Shown here: positions 7,087 through 13,132 of the stretch, piece after piece
Layout of the letters: each line of letters starts with the position of its first letter
Position numbering within the stretch: position 1 is the stretch's first letter
DNA from: Desulfuromonadaceae bacterium UBA2294
GTDB lineage: Bacteria > Desulfobacterota > Desulfuromonadia > Desulfuromonadales > UBA2294
Reading direction: 5' to 3'
Assembly (NCBI GenBank): GCA_002345625.1
Contig: DDWE01000070.1
Span: forward strand, 1-13,132
Length of the DNA: 13,132 nt
Notes under the pieces: model-generated
What the model was told of the DNA's origin: nothing
Databases searched by the model: none
The model's input: only the letters and a program-made list of their open reading frames with translations
Made by a program: the position numbers and the translations under genes

Positions 7087-7548
7087 TTAGAGTTTACCGT
7101 CTTCTTCGGTGATAATCCGGTAAAGCTCGGCGCTGTCCTCGGCGGCAAGCAGGGCATCACGAATGGACGGATTCTTCAATAGTTTGGAAATACGAGCCAG
7201 TGTTTTCAGATGGATACCGACCGAATCTTCCGAAGCCAGAAGGAGAAAAAAGAGGTGCGCCGGTTTGCCATCCATGGAATCGAATTCGACGCCACCGCGA
7301 CTGCGGCCGAAGGAGAGCAACAGTTGGTCAACATTTTTTAGTTTGCCATGTGGAATTGCGACCCCGTCGCCAATGCCGGTACTGCCCAGACGTTCACGTT
7401 CATGCAGCACGCGCAAGATGGCATCACGGTCCAGTCCGGAGTGAGCACGGATAAGAGCTTCGGCCAACTCATCCAACGCGGCATTCTTCCCGGTGGCTTT
7501 CATCTGCGGCACCACCGCCGCCGGCGCCAGTAACTCTGCTATTTTCAT
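7087..7548 (-). CDS. ptsN: PTS nitrogen-regulatory EIIA component (EIIA-Ntr)
   Basis: PtsN is a cytoplasmic regulatory phosphoprotein of the fructose/mannitol EIIA fold; in other proteobacteria it controls potassium transport, envelope stress and nitrogen metabolism. From the ATG at 7548 the protein has 153 residues, normal for the family. The motif STGIGDGVAIPHGK gives the phosphorylated histidine as His67, and the central segment AHLFFLLLASEDSVGIHLKTLA fits the family. An upstream in-frame TTG at 7581 would add 11 residues, but it sits in the tail of a hairpin and the protein beginning MKIAELL is the usual N-terminus. The ribosome binding site is weak (AGGA 12 bases away, or GAG 5 bases away). 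No ptsP or npr gene is in the window, so its phosphate donor may be the HPr/EI pair encoded downstream (inference). Confidence 0.95.
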   Translation of the reverse strand: MKIAELLAPAAVVPQMKATGKNAALDELAEALIRAHSGLDRDAILRVLHERERLGSTGIGDGVAIPHGKLKNVDQLLLSFGRSRGGVEFDSMDGKPAHLFFLLLASEDSVGIHLKTLARISKLLKNPSIRDALLAAEDSAELYRIITEEDGKL

Positions 7549-7580
7549 AACTGCTCGTTGTCCTGATAAAATGTACTTCA

Positions 7581-7632
7581 AAAACGGGAAAATGGATGGC
7601 GGAAAAGAGCAAGAAACCCTTTTCCGCCACCC
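7581..7632 (-). terminator. strong hairpin between hpf and ptsN, possible terminator, attenuator or processing site
   Basis: In the minus-strand RNA the arm GGGUGGCGGAAAAG (7632-7619) pairs with CUUUUCCGCCAUCC (7607-7594). This gives a 14-pair stem with one G-U pair and an 11-base loop. It is followed by AUUUUCCCGUUUU rather than an unbroken U-run, so it may be a leaky terminator or an RNA-stability element. It begins 12 bases after the hpf stop codon and ends about 45 bases before the ptsN start. Complete termination would leave ptsN and the downstream genes without a visible promoter, so partial read-through is more likely. Confidence 0.6.
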
Positions 7633-7644
7633 ACACGGTTTGTC

Positions 7645-8193
7645 CTATTTCGCCTGCGGAACAATCACTCCGTAGTTGCCATCCTTACGCCGGTAGACGA
7701 CGTTGACCTCTTCGCTGCTGGCATCGGTATAGACCAGAAACTCCTTGTGCATCAGATTCATCTGCATGACCGCCTCCTCGACGGCCATCGGCTTAACGAT
7801 GAAATTATCCGTGCGCACGATCTCCGGGGAACCATCTCCAGTGTCGATGCTCTCCGCATCGAATATGGTCTTGCTCACCTGACGCTCGCGACCGGACAGA
7901 GGCTTGTGCGCCTTGAGTTTTTCGCGGTAACGCTTCAACTGACGCTCTATTTTGTCAACCACTGCATCGATCGATGCATACATATCGCCGGTCTCTTCCG
8001 ACCCCTTGATCGTTATCCCCTTGGCGGTCAGCGTCACCTCGGCCTTGTGTCGGATCTTCTTGGCCACGGTCAGAACGACCTGAGCATCAATCGGCTCGTC
8101 GATGTACTTCTTGACCCGGCCGACCTTCTCCTCAGCATAAGCCCGGATCGGGTTACTGGCTTCCATGTGGCGAAACGTAATGGCAATCTGCAT
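7645..8193 (-). CDS. hpf: Ribosome hibernation promoting factor, long form
   Basis: HPF binds the decoding region of the 30S subunit in non-growing cells; long forms also join ribosomes into inactive 100S pairs. The 182-residue protein has the two parts of the long type. The N-terminal ribosome-binding domain (about 1-98, beginning MQIAITFRHMEAS) contains the basic helix RQLKRYREKLKAHK. A linker (about 99-125) is followed by the C-terminal dimerisation domain (about 126-182), with IVKPMAVEEAVMQM and YRRKDGNYGVI. E. coli HPF at this chromosomal position is the short form of about 95 residues, so the long form here is a real difference. The ATG at 8193 has a perfect AGGAGG (8208-8203) 9 bases upstream, suggesting strong translation. 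It has its own probable promoter, consistent with separate induction in stationary phase. Confidence 0.96.
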   Translation of the reverse strand: MQIAITFRHMEASNPIRAYAEEKVGRVKKYIDEPIDAQVVLTVAKKIRHKAEVTLTAKGITIKGSEETGDMYASIDAVVDKIERQLKRYREKLKAHKPLSGRERQVSKTIFDAESIDTGDGSPEIVRTDNFIVKPMAVEEAVMQMNLMHKEFLVYTDASSEEVNVVYRRKDGNYGVIVPQAK

Positions 8194-8255
8194 ATAAAAG
8201 AACCTCCTGTCGATTCAAGAACCCCCGGTGAAAATACGGCGGTCAGCTTGGAAAA

Positions 8256-8280
8256 AGTATAGCACACCTGATTGATGTGC
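8256..8280 (-). promoter_or_regulatory. probable extended -10 promoter of hpf with an overlapping dyad
   Basis: On the minus strand TGCTATACT (8264-8256) forms an extended -10 element with -10 hexamer TATACT (8261-8256). No good -35 hexamer is seen at the right distance, which is common for extended -10 promoters. The start would be near 8249, giving a leader of about 56 bases before hpf. The inverted repeat GCACA (8262-8266) and TGTGC (8276-8280), separated by 9 bases, lies directly upstream of and touching the -10. It could be a regulator site, but this is only inference. Confidence 0.5.
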
Positions 8281-8289
8281 GTGTCGGGA

Positions 8290-8328
8290 ATGGATCAGCC
8301 CTTCGATTAATTCAACCGATCGATCCAT
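8290..8328 (-). other. inverted repeat just downstream of rpoN
   Basis: ATGGATC (8290-8296) and GATCCAT (8322-8328) form a perfect 7-base inverted repeat enclosing 25 bases, within the 144-base gap between the rpoN stop and the hpf start. There is no U-run after the stem in the minus-strand RNA (it continues UCCCGACACG), so it is not a typical intrinsic terminator. It may stabilise the 3' end of an rpoN message or be chance. Confidence 0.3.
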
Positions 8329-8337
8329 ACGGCAAAA

Positions 8338-9798
8338 TCAAAAGAGCCGCTTGCGCTCAGTCGAAGAACCAAGACCCAGCATTTCGCGGTATTTTGTCAC
8401 CGTGCGTCGGGCAATATCAATACCATTTTGTCGCAATAAAGCGACAATTTTCTGATCAGAATAAGGCTTCTTGATGTTTTCGCTGGCAATAATCTCTTTA
8501 ATCCGGGTCTTGACACTCTCGGATGCAACGACGTCACCGCCCGTGGTACTGATGCCGCTGTTGAAAAAGTATTTTAATTCAAACAGGCCACGCGGGGTCT
8601 GCATGTACTTGTTGGTGGTGACACGACTGATCGTCGATTCGTGCATTTCGATATCTCCGGCGACATCACGCAGCACCAGGGGCTTGAGATGTTCAATACC
8701 GTGCTCGAAGAAATCGCGCTGAAACTTGACAATACTCTTGGCGACCTTGTAGATGGTGCGCTGGCGCTGGTGAATACTCTTGATCAGCCAGACCGCGCCG
8801 CGCATCTTCTCCTGAATGTATTCACCAGCTTCCTGATCGACCTCGGTGGCACCGGAGAGGGCACTGCGATAAAAAGAGTTGATGCGCAGATTCGGCAAAC
8901 CTTCGTCGTTCAGCACCACCACATACTCACTGCCGACCTTGTGCACAAAAATATCAGGAGTAATGTAATGAACATCCTCAGCGCCATAAGGAGAGCCGGG
9001 ACGGGGATCGAGACCGGAGATTAACTTGGCCGCCACAATGACTTCGTCGAGGCTGACACCAAGCGTTTTGGCAATGGCCGGATAGCGGCGGGTCTCCAGA
9101 TCGGCAATATGATCGGTCAGTATCTTCTCAACCAGAGAGTCCTGCATCCCGAGCAGGCGCACCTGGATCAGCAGACACTCCTGCAGACTACGCCCGGCCA
9201 CACCGGGTGGGTCAAACTCCTGAACCATGACCAGAACCGCTTCGACCGCCGGCAGTGAAGCTTCACAGGCAACAGATATCTCGTCAACCGACGCTTTAAG
9301 ATAACCATCCTCGTCGATGTTACCGATCAGTTCCGTTGCAATCCGCCGCTGATCTTCATCAAAGTGGGACAAGGTCATCTGCCACATGAGATGATCGACA
9401 AGCGTCGTTGACCGGGTCAGCAGATTTTCGAATGAAGGCCGCTCGTCATCCTCTTCATAGGCACTGGCAACCGTACCTCCGAGGCTGTAACCTTCGAGAT
9501 AGGATTGCCAGTCGATGTCACTGAAACCCTCATCTTCACCCCGAACCTCTTCGATCTGATTGTCACCGGCACTCTCAGCCTGCGGCTCCCCCTCAAGGTT
9601 TTCGGCATCAACGCCGGTCGGCTCCAAAGGTTCAACTTCTGCCGTCTCTTCCAGAACCGGGTTCTCTTCCAGTTCCTGCTGAATCACCTCGACCAGCTCC
9701 ATGCGCGACAATTGCAGCAGCTTGATCGCCTGCTGTAACTGCGGCGTCATCACCAGCTGCTGTGTCATCTTCAGTTGTTGTCGAAGCTCAAGAGCCAT
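8338..9798 (-). CDS. rpoN: RNA polymerase sigma-54 factor
   Basis: RpoN directs RNA polymerase to -24/-12 promoters that need ATP-driven enhancer-binding activators; in deltaproteobacteria these control nitrogen use, motility, pili and metabolism. The 486-residue length is typical. Region I (about 1-50, starting MALELRQQLKMTQQLVMTPQ) is the glutamine- and leucine-rich activator-response segment. An acidic linker follows (about 50-100), then the core-binding domain, then the DNA-binding part. The C-terminal RpoN box ARRTVTKYRE is at residues 463-472 and is canonical. The ATG at 9798 has an AAGG about 9 bases upstream. It is 24 bases after lptB, so it can be read from the lipopolysaccharide-export transcript, as in E. 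coli. Confidence 0.98.
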   Translation of the reverse strand: MALELRQQLKMTQQLVMTPQLQQAIKLLQLSRMELVEVIQQELEENPVLEETAEVEPLEPTGVDAENLEGEPQAESAGDNQIEEVRGEDEGFSDIDWQSYLEGYSLGGTVASAYEEDDERPSFENLLTRSTTLVDHLMWQMTLSHFDEDQRRIATELIGNIDEDGYLKASVDEISVACEASLPAVEAVLVMVQEFDPPGVAGRSLQECLLIQVRLLGMQDSLVEKILTDHIADLETRRYPAIAKTLGVSLDEVIVAAKLISGLDPRPGSPYGAEDVHYITPDIFVHKVGSEYVVVLNDEGLPNLRINSFYRSALSGATEVDQEAGEYIQEKMRGAVWLIKSIHQRQRTIYKVAKSIVKFQRDFFEHGIEHLKPLVLRDVAGDIEMHESTISRVTTNKYMQTPRGLFELKYFFNSGISTTGGDVVASESVKTRIKEIIASENIKKPYSDQKIVALLRQNGIDIARRTVTKYREMLGLGSSTERKRLF

Positions 9799-9822
9799 CG
9801 GATATTACCTTTGTTGCGCCTG

Positions 9823-10551
9823 CTACCAGAGGCGGAACTGCTCCCCCAGATAGATTTCCCGGGCACGGGGACTGGCCGCAATCTCGTCCGGCGATCCCTG
9901 CTCGAGGATCTCGCCTGCGTTTAGAATATAGGCCCGATCACAGACACCGAGAGTCTCACGTACATTGTGATCGGAAATCAGCACCCCGATTCCCTGTTCC
10001 TTAAGGTTGCGAATGATATTCTGGATATCGATGACCGCGATGGGATCGATACCGGCAAACGGTTCATCGAGCAGAATAAACTGCGGCGACAGCACCAGCG
10101 CGCGAGCAATTTCGATTCGGCGGCGCTCCCCGCCCGAGAGGGCATACCCCTTGGTTCTGGCTACATGGGTCAGGCGAAACTGTTCAAGGAGCTCATCCTT
10201 GCGCCCCTGCCGCTTCGAGCGCGGCAGATCAAGGGTCTCGATGATCGCCAGCAGGTTCTCTTCGACGGTCAGTTTTCGAAAGACCGAAGCCTCCTGGGGC
10301 AGATAGGAGATCCCGGCCCGCGCCCGATCGCACATCGGCAAGGTTGTTAATTCCCGGTCATCAAGATAGACCGTACCGGCATCGGGATGAATCAGGCCAA
10401 CAACCATGTAAAACGAGGTGGTCTTACCGGCACCGTTGGGACCAAGCAGGCCGACGACTTCGCCGGAAGCAACGTCAAGATCGACCTCGCTCACCACCTT
10501 GCGGCCCCGATATGCCTTGCTCAGGCCACGGGCGAGCAGACGCCGGCTCAC
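9823..10551 (-). CDS. lptB: Lipopolysaccharide export ABC transporter ATP-binding protein
   Basis: LptB is the cytoplasmic ATPase that, with LptF and LptG, pulls LPS out of the inner membrane and pushes it along the Lpt bridge. The 242-residue protein has all ABC ATPase motifs: Walker A GPNGAGKTT (37-45), Q-loop Gln86, signature LSGGE (138-142), Walker B FILLDEP (158-164, catalytic Glu163) and switch His195. The segment LVLSPQFILLDEPFAGIDPIAV and the end YLGEQFRLW are typical of LptB rather than of other ABC importers. The start is a GTG at 10551 that overlaps the lptA stop (GTGA), with AAGGAG 8 bases upstream. lptF and lptG are not in the window. Confidence 0.98.
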   Translation of the reverse strand: MSRRLLARGLSKAYRGRKVVSEVDLDVASGEVVGLLGPNGAGKTTSFYMVVGLIHPDAGTVYLDDRELTTLPMCDRARAGISYLPQEASVFRKLTVEENLLAIIETLDLPRSKRQGRKDELLEQFRLTHVARTKGYALSGGERRRIEIARALVLSPQFILLDEPFAGIDPIAVIDIQNIIRNLKEQGIGVLISDHNVRETLGVCDRAYILNAGEILEQGSPDEIAASPRAREIYLGEQFRLW

Positions 10552-11042
10552 TCTGACGCTCCTTGTGGACGGAAGACCGCGTTAACCCGCGATGACGGCT
10601 CGCTGCTGATCACACTGCGCGCCTCATTCAGATAGTAAACGATCTCATCGCCGGACACCGAACTGCCTGCTTCATGAACTTCAGCATGGCCGGAGAGCAC
10701 CACTTTCCCATCATGATTCAGGAACAGACCACGATCGGCAACAGCAACCCGCTCGTTCTGGACGATGCGAACATCACCACTAAACTCGGCGCGCTCAACA
10801 TCACCCTTGCCCCCGGTTGTGTAATGAACCGTCATCGACCGGGCATGAATGGCCACATCACCTTGACGGGCTGTTACCTGGCCGGTAAAGGTCACGATGT
10901 TTTTTTGCATATCGGCATCGAGGCGGTCGGCGCTGACATGAATCGGCTCCTTCGAACGCAACGGCAGTGTCGATTCGGCCCGCACCACCTGCGGTAACAG
11001 AAGAAGAACCCACAGACATCCTGTCAATACAAACCGCGTCAT
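10548..11042 (-). CDS. lptA: Lipopolysaccharide transport periplasmic protein LptA
   Basis: LptA forms the periplasmic beta-jellyroll filament that carries LPS from LptC to the outer-membrane LptD/E complex. The protein has 164 residues, slightly below the E. coli length of 185. It has a signal peptide with a basic start, a hydrophobic core (about 4-19) and a likely signal peptidase I site after VVRA (about residue 22). The OstA-like domain follows from about residue 33, recognisable in the pattern ISADRLDAD-type start (here VSADRLDADMQKNIVTFTG) and repeated strands such as VTARQGDVAIHA and EFSGDVRIVQ. Its ATG overlaps the lptC stop (ATGA) and its end overlaps lptB (GTGA), so the three genes are tightly coupled. 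Confidence 0.93.
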   Translation of the reverse strand: MTRFVLTGCLWVLLLLPQVVRAESTLPLRSKEPIHVSADRLDADMQKNIVTFTGQVTARQGDVAIHARSMTVHYTTGGKGDVERAEFSGDVRIVQNERVAVADRGLFLNHDGKVVLSGHAEVHEAGSSVSGDEIVYYLNEARSVISSEPSSRVNAVFRPQGASE

Positions 11043-11611
11043 GGAACCGCAATTCTCCCGAAAAACTTCGCATCCACCTGTTTAAGCAACTGCATGCGGC
11101 GGGTGTCAATTTGATAAATCAGGCCGACACCGCTGACCTGGTAATCAGGGGCGACCACGGCGACCAACCCCTCGGTGCGGACGGTCCGTTCAGCGTCGAC
11201 AAACAGCAGGTCCTCGGCCTTCAAGATCTGACCGAGGGTGGTCTTGACCTCAACATTACCCGTCAGTTGCACCTGACGCTGCTGCAGATCAAGGTGACCG
11301 GTTCTGGCCGTGATGCCGATATCGCCGTTACGGCTGTCAAACACCGTCATCCGGATATTCTCGACCCGCGCCCGGCCGGTCTCAAGATCGTGGGCGGCGG
11401 AATCGGCCTGAAGCGACCAGATACGCTCACCGTCGCGGGTCTCGGTATAGTGAATGGTCTGCATCGCCAGATCGGCTTCGGGACGGATCAGATCAACCAT
11501 CTGCTCCACCGGCGCCATCAACAACTGATCGGCGACATAAACCGACAGAGAAACAGCAACGAGCAGAATCAGCCCGGCCAGAAAATTACGTGCAATAAAC
11601 CACTTCGCCAT
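11039..11611 (-). CDS. lptC: Lipopolysaccharide export inner-membrane protein LptC
   Basis: LptC is a bitopic inner-membrane protein that receives LPS from LptB2FG and passes it to LptA. The 190-residue length matches the family. One membrane segment spans about residues 9-30; the rest is a periplasmic domain with the typical ENIRMTVFDSRNGDIGITARTGHLD and VQLTGNVEVKTTLGQ strand pattern. Context between kdsC and lptA is the standard one. The start at 11611 is fixed by an in-frame TAG four codons upstream and by the membrane segment that begins soon after. There is no Shine-Dalgarno sequence in front of it, and a promoter -10 box lies only 8 bases upstream, so the message may be leaderless. It overlaps lptA by 4 bases. 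Confidence 0.93.
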   Translation of the reverse strand: MAKWFIARNFLAGLILLVAVSLSVYVADQLLMAPVEQMVDLIRPEADLAMQTIHYTETRDGERIWSLQADSAAHDLETGRARVENIRMTVFDSRNGDIGITARTGHLDLQQRQVQLTGNVEVKTTLGQILKAEDLLFVDAERTVRTEGLVAVVAPDYQVSGVGLIYQIDTRRMQLLKQVDAKFFGRIAVP

Positions 11612-11619
11612 AGATGTGT

Positions 11620-11649
11620 ACTATATCACCGGGCAGCAGAGCCTGTAAA
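11620..11649 (-). promoter_or_regulatory. sigma-70-like promoter immediately upstream of lptC
   Basis: On the minus strand the -35 box TTTACA (11649-11644, 5 of 6) and the -10 box TATAGT (11625-11620, 5 of 6) are separated by 18 bases. A start 7 bases beyond the -10 would be near 11613, two bases before the lptC ATG at 11611. It could drive lptC-lptA-lptB-rpoN independently of kdsD-kdsC. The prediction rests on consensus matches only. Confidence 0.6.
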
Positions 11650-11694
11650 GGCGCATATTATGATCTTGGCATGGGATTTGAATGAGTGGCGCCC

Positions 11695-12213
11695 TCAGAC
11701 CGTAAAATATTTCCCGGCAACCGACTCCCAGTAGCCTCCACCCCGCAGCAGCAGATCGCAAATTTCGCGTACGGCACCGCGACCACCCGGACGGTTGGTA
11801 ACGTAGTGGACGTGCTCGCGCACATCCTCCACACAATCGGCCACCGTCGCAGCAAAGCCGACCCGGCGCAGAATCGGCAGATCAACAATATCGTCGCCGA
11901 CATAGGCCACCTGGTCATCGCTCAGACCCAGATCTGACAGGATCTGACGGTAGGGGATCAGCTTGTCCTTGGCTGCCTGGTGGACGATCTCAATACCGAG
12001 CTCGCGGGCGCGATGCAGGACCACTGTCGATTCGCGCCCGGTAATAATTCCGGTCAAAAGTCCGGCGCGTTGCAGCATCTTCAGCCCATGGCCATCCTTG
12101 ACGTCAAACGCCTTGGTTTCGGTGCCGTCACTGCCGTAGATGATACGCCCATCGGTAAGGACACCATCGACATCGAGCAGCAGGAGGCGGATTTTTTGCA
12201 GGCGCTGTTCCAT
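11695..12213 (-). CDS. kdsC: 3-deoxy-D-manno-octulosonate 8-phosphate phosphatase
   Basis: KdsC removes phosphate from Kdo-8-phosphate to give Kdo, the sugar linking lipid A to the LPS core. The 172-residue protein is the C0-type HAD phosphatase of usual length. The nucleophile motif is LLLDVDGVLTDG (Asp14 and Asp16), motif II is ITGRES (Thr58), the lysine is Lys84 in AKDKL, and motif III is GDDIVDLP (Asp107, Asp108). The end of the domain, GGRGAVREICDLLL, matches the E. coli enzyme closely. Its ATG shares one base with the kdsD stop (TGATG), so the two Kdo enzymes are coupled. An 83-base gap containing the lptC promoter follows it. Confidence 0.97.
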   Translation of the reverse strand: MEQRLQKIRLLLLDVDGVLTDGRIIYGSDGTETKAFDVKDGHGLKMLQRAGLLTGIITGRESTVVLHRARELGIEIVHQAAKDKLIPYRQILSDLGLSDDQVAYVGDDIVDLPILRRVGFAATVADCVEDVREHVHYVTNRPGGRGAVREICDLLLRGGGYWESVAGKYFTV

Positions 12214-13132
12214 CAGACCACCCCCGCCTTAAGCATGTCATGCAAGTGAATGACGCCGACCGGCACCCGGTCTTCGTCAGTCTCAAAAACAAACAATGAG
12301 GTGATCGACAACTCGTCCATGCGCTGCAACGCTTTGGCCGCAAGATTACTGCGTAGAATCCTTTTCGGATTTTTGGCCATGACATCACAGATCGGCTGAT
12401 TGAGGGAATCGATACTCTTTTCGATGGCCCGGCGCAGATCACCGTCGGTAAAGACCCCGACCAGTTCCCCCTGCGCATTGGCAATCCCGGTAATCCCGAG
12501 CTTTTTGTTAGTGATTTCGAACAGGGCTTCCTTGACGCTGACGCTGCTGTCGACCAGCGGAATCGCCGCCCCGCTGTGCATCAGATCCTCGACCCGGGTC
12601 AGCAGACGACGGCCAAGGGAGCCGCCGGGGTGGAACAGAGCAAACTCCTCCTCCTTGAAGCCGCGTTCAAGCAGCAGGGCGACGGCCAGGGCATCACCCA
12701 TGGCCAGAGTTGCGGTGGTGCTGGAGGTCGGCGCCAGTCCGAGGGGACAGGCCTCTTCACGAACCGAAATATCGATGGAGACATCTCCGGCGCGAGCAAG
12801 GGTGCTTTTCGGATTGCCACTCATGGCGATCAGCGGCAGTCCCATGCGTTTGATCACTGGCAGGATACGAGTGACCTCCTCGGTCTCCCCTGAGTTGGAG
12901 ACCGCAATAACCACATCGCCCTTCATCAGCATGCCGAGGTCGCCATGCACCCCTTCTGCCGGGTGTAAAAACAGGGCTGGAGTGCCGGTTGAGGCCATGG
13001 TGGCGGCGATCTTCTGACAGATCAGGCCCGATTTGCCCATGCCGGTGATCACCACCCGCCCCTGACAGGCGAGCATCATCTCCACTGCCCGACTGAATTC
13101 ACCGTTGATGCGATCGATCAGGGTGAGGACCG
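12213..13132 (-). CDS. kdsD: D-arabinose 5-phosphate isomerase, 5' end outside the window
   Basis: KdsD converts ribulose 5-phosphate to arabinose 5-phosphate, the first step of Kdo synthesis. The visible 305 residues are open at the window edge; the E. coli enzyme has 328, so about 20 residues are missing. The sugar isomerase (SIS) domain shows TGMGKSG (about 29-35), HPAEGVHGDLGM (about 56-67), SNSGETEE (about 78-85) and FHPGGSLG (about 166-173). Two CBS domains follow (about 180-305), with GVFTDGDLRRAIE in the first. A GTG at 13085 is not the real start, because the frame continues upstream with the family-like sequence LTLIDRINGEFSRAVE. A paralogue such as GutQ is possible, but the kdsC neighbour makes kdsD most likely. 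Confidence 0.95.
   Translation of the reverse strand, partial: VLTLIDRINGEFSRAVEMMLACQGRVVITGMGKSGLICQKIAATMASTGTPALFLHPAEGVHGDLGMLMKGDVVIAVSNSGETEEVTRILPVIKRMGLPLIAMSGNPKSTLARAGDVSIDISVREEACPLGLAPTSSTTATLAMGDALAVALLLERGFKEEEFALFHPGGSLGRRLLTRVEDLMHSGAAIPLVDSSVSVKEALFEITNKKLGITGIANAQGELVGVFTDGDLRRAIEKSIDSLNQPICDVMAKNPKRILRSNLAAKALQRMDELSITSLFVFETDEDRVPVGVIHLHDMLKAGVV

Noticed and set aside
7546..7581. Upstream TTG start for ptsN at 7581
   Set aside because: It lies in the tail of the hairpin, has no ribosome binding site, and the family N-terminus matches the ATG at 7548.
11016..11027. Possible lipobox (LTGC, residues 6-9) in LptA
   Set aside because: It is too close to the N-terminus and precedes the hydrophobic core; a standard signal peptidase I site after VVRA fits better.
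11650..11694. Terminator after kdsC formed by GGGCGC and GCGCCT
   Set aside because: The possible stem is only about six pairs with a loop of roughly 40 bases and no proper U-run.
12400..13017. Plus-strand open frame of 205 codons
   Set aside because: It is antisense to kdsD, rich in Ser, Arg and Ala as expected for a shadow frame, and has no recognisable motif.
1..13132. Mobile elements, CRISPR arrays, tRNA or rRNA genes, toxin-antitoxin or defence genes
   Set aside because: None seen; the strand is filled by conserved housekeeping and PTS genes with no terminal repeats, repeat arrays or RNA-gene folds that I could recognise.

Overview
The window is an ordinary-looking stretch of Gram-negative chromosome in which every gene lies on the minus strand, so transcription runs from high to low coordinates. 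The gene order suggests an anaerobic deltaproteobacterium of the Desulfuromonas/Geobacter/Pelobacter type. The pointers are an rpoN-lpt-kds block joined to hprK, rapZ, a mannose-family PTS, HPr and Enzyme I, and then metK. This placement is inferred from gene content and order; no rRNA or species marker is present.

Read in the direction of transcription, the first block (about 13132-9823) builds and exports lipopolysaccharide. It contains kdsD (5' end outside the window) and kdsC for Kdo synthesis, then lptC, lptA and lptB for the periplasmic bridge and ATPase of LPS transport. The second block (9798-7087) holds rpoN (sigma-54), long-form hpf (ribosome hibernation) and ptsN (EIIA-Ntr). This order up to ptsN, followed by rapZ, matches the well-known E. 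coli cluster kdsD-kdsC-lptC-lptA-lptB-rpoN-hpf-ptsN-rapZ-npr.

The third block (7072-861) departs from E. coli. hprK (HPr kinase/phosphorylase) sits between ptsN and rapZ. After rapZ there is a complete mannose-family permease as separate IIA, IIB, IIC and IID genes, then HPr and Enzyme I, where E. coli has only npr. All catalytic histidines, the HPr regulatory serine and the HprK P-loop are visible, so the chain PEP > EI > HPr > IIA > IIB > IIC/IID appears intact and open to HprK control. Most junctions overlap by 1-20 bases or are separated by 9-14 bases, which points to one or a few translationally coupled transcripts. metK (751 down past position 1) closes the window and has its own sigma-70-like promoter.

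Regulatory signals are few. Probable promoters precede lptC, hpf and metK, and a strong hairpin lies between hpf and ptsN. The lptC promoter lies so close to its start codon that the transcript would be nearly leaderless. No mobile elements, tRNAs, rRNAs, CRISPR arrays or long gene-free stretches were seen; the largest gap is 144 bases. I found no clearly undescribed system. The most interesting points are the merged sugar/nitrogen PTS cluster, the leaderless-type lptC start and the hpf-ptsN hairpin.
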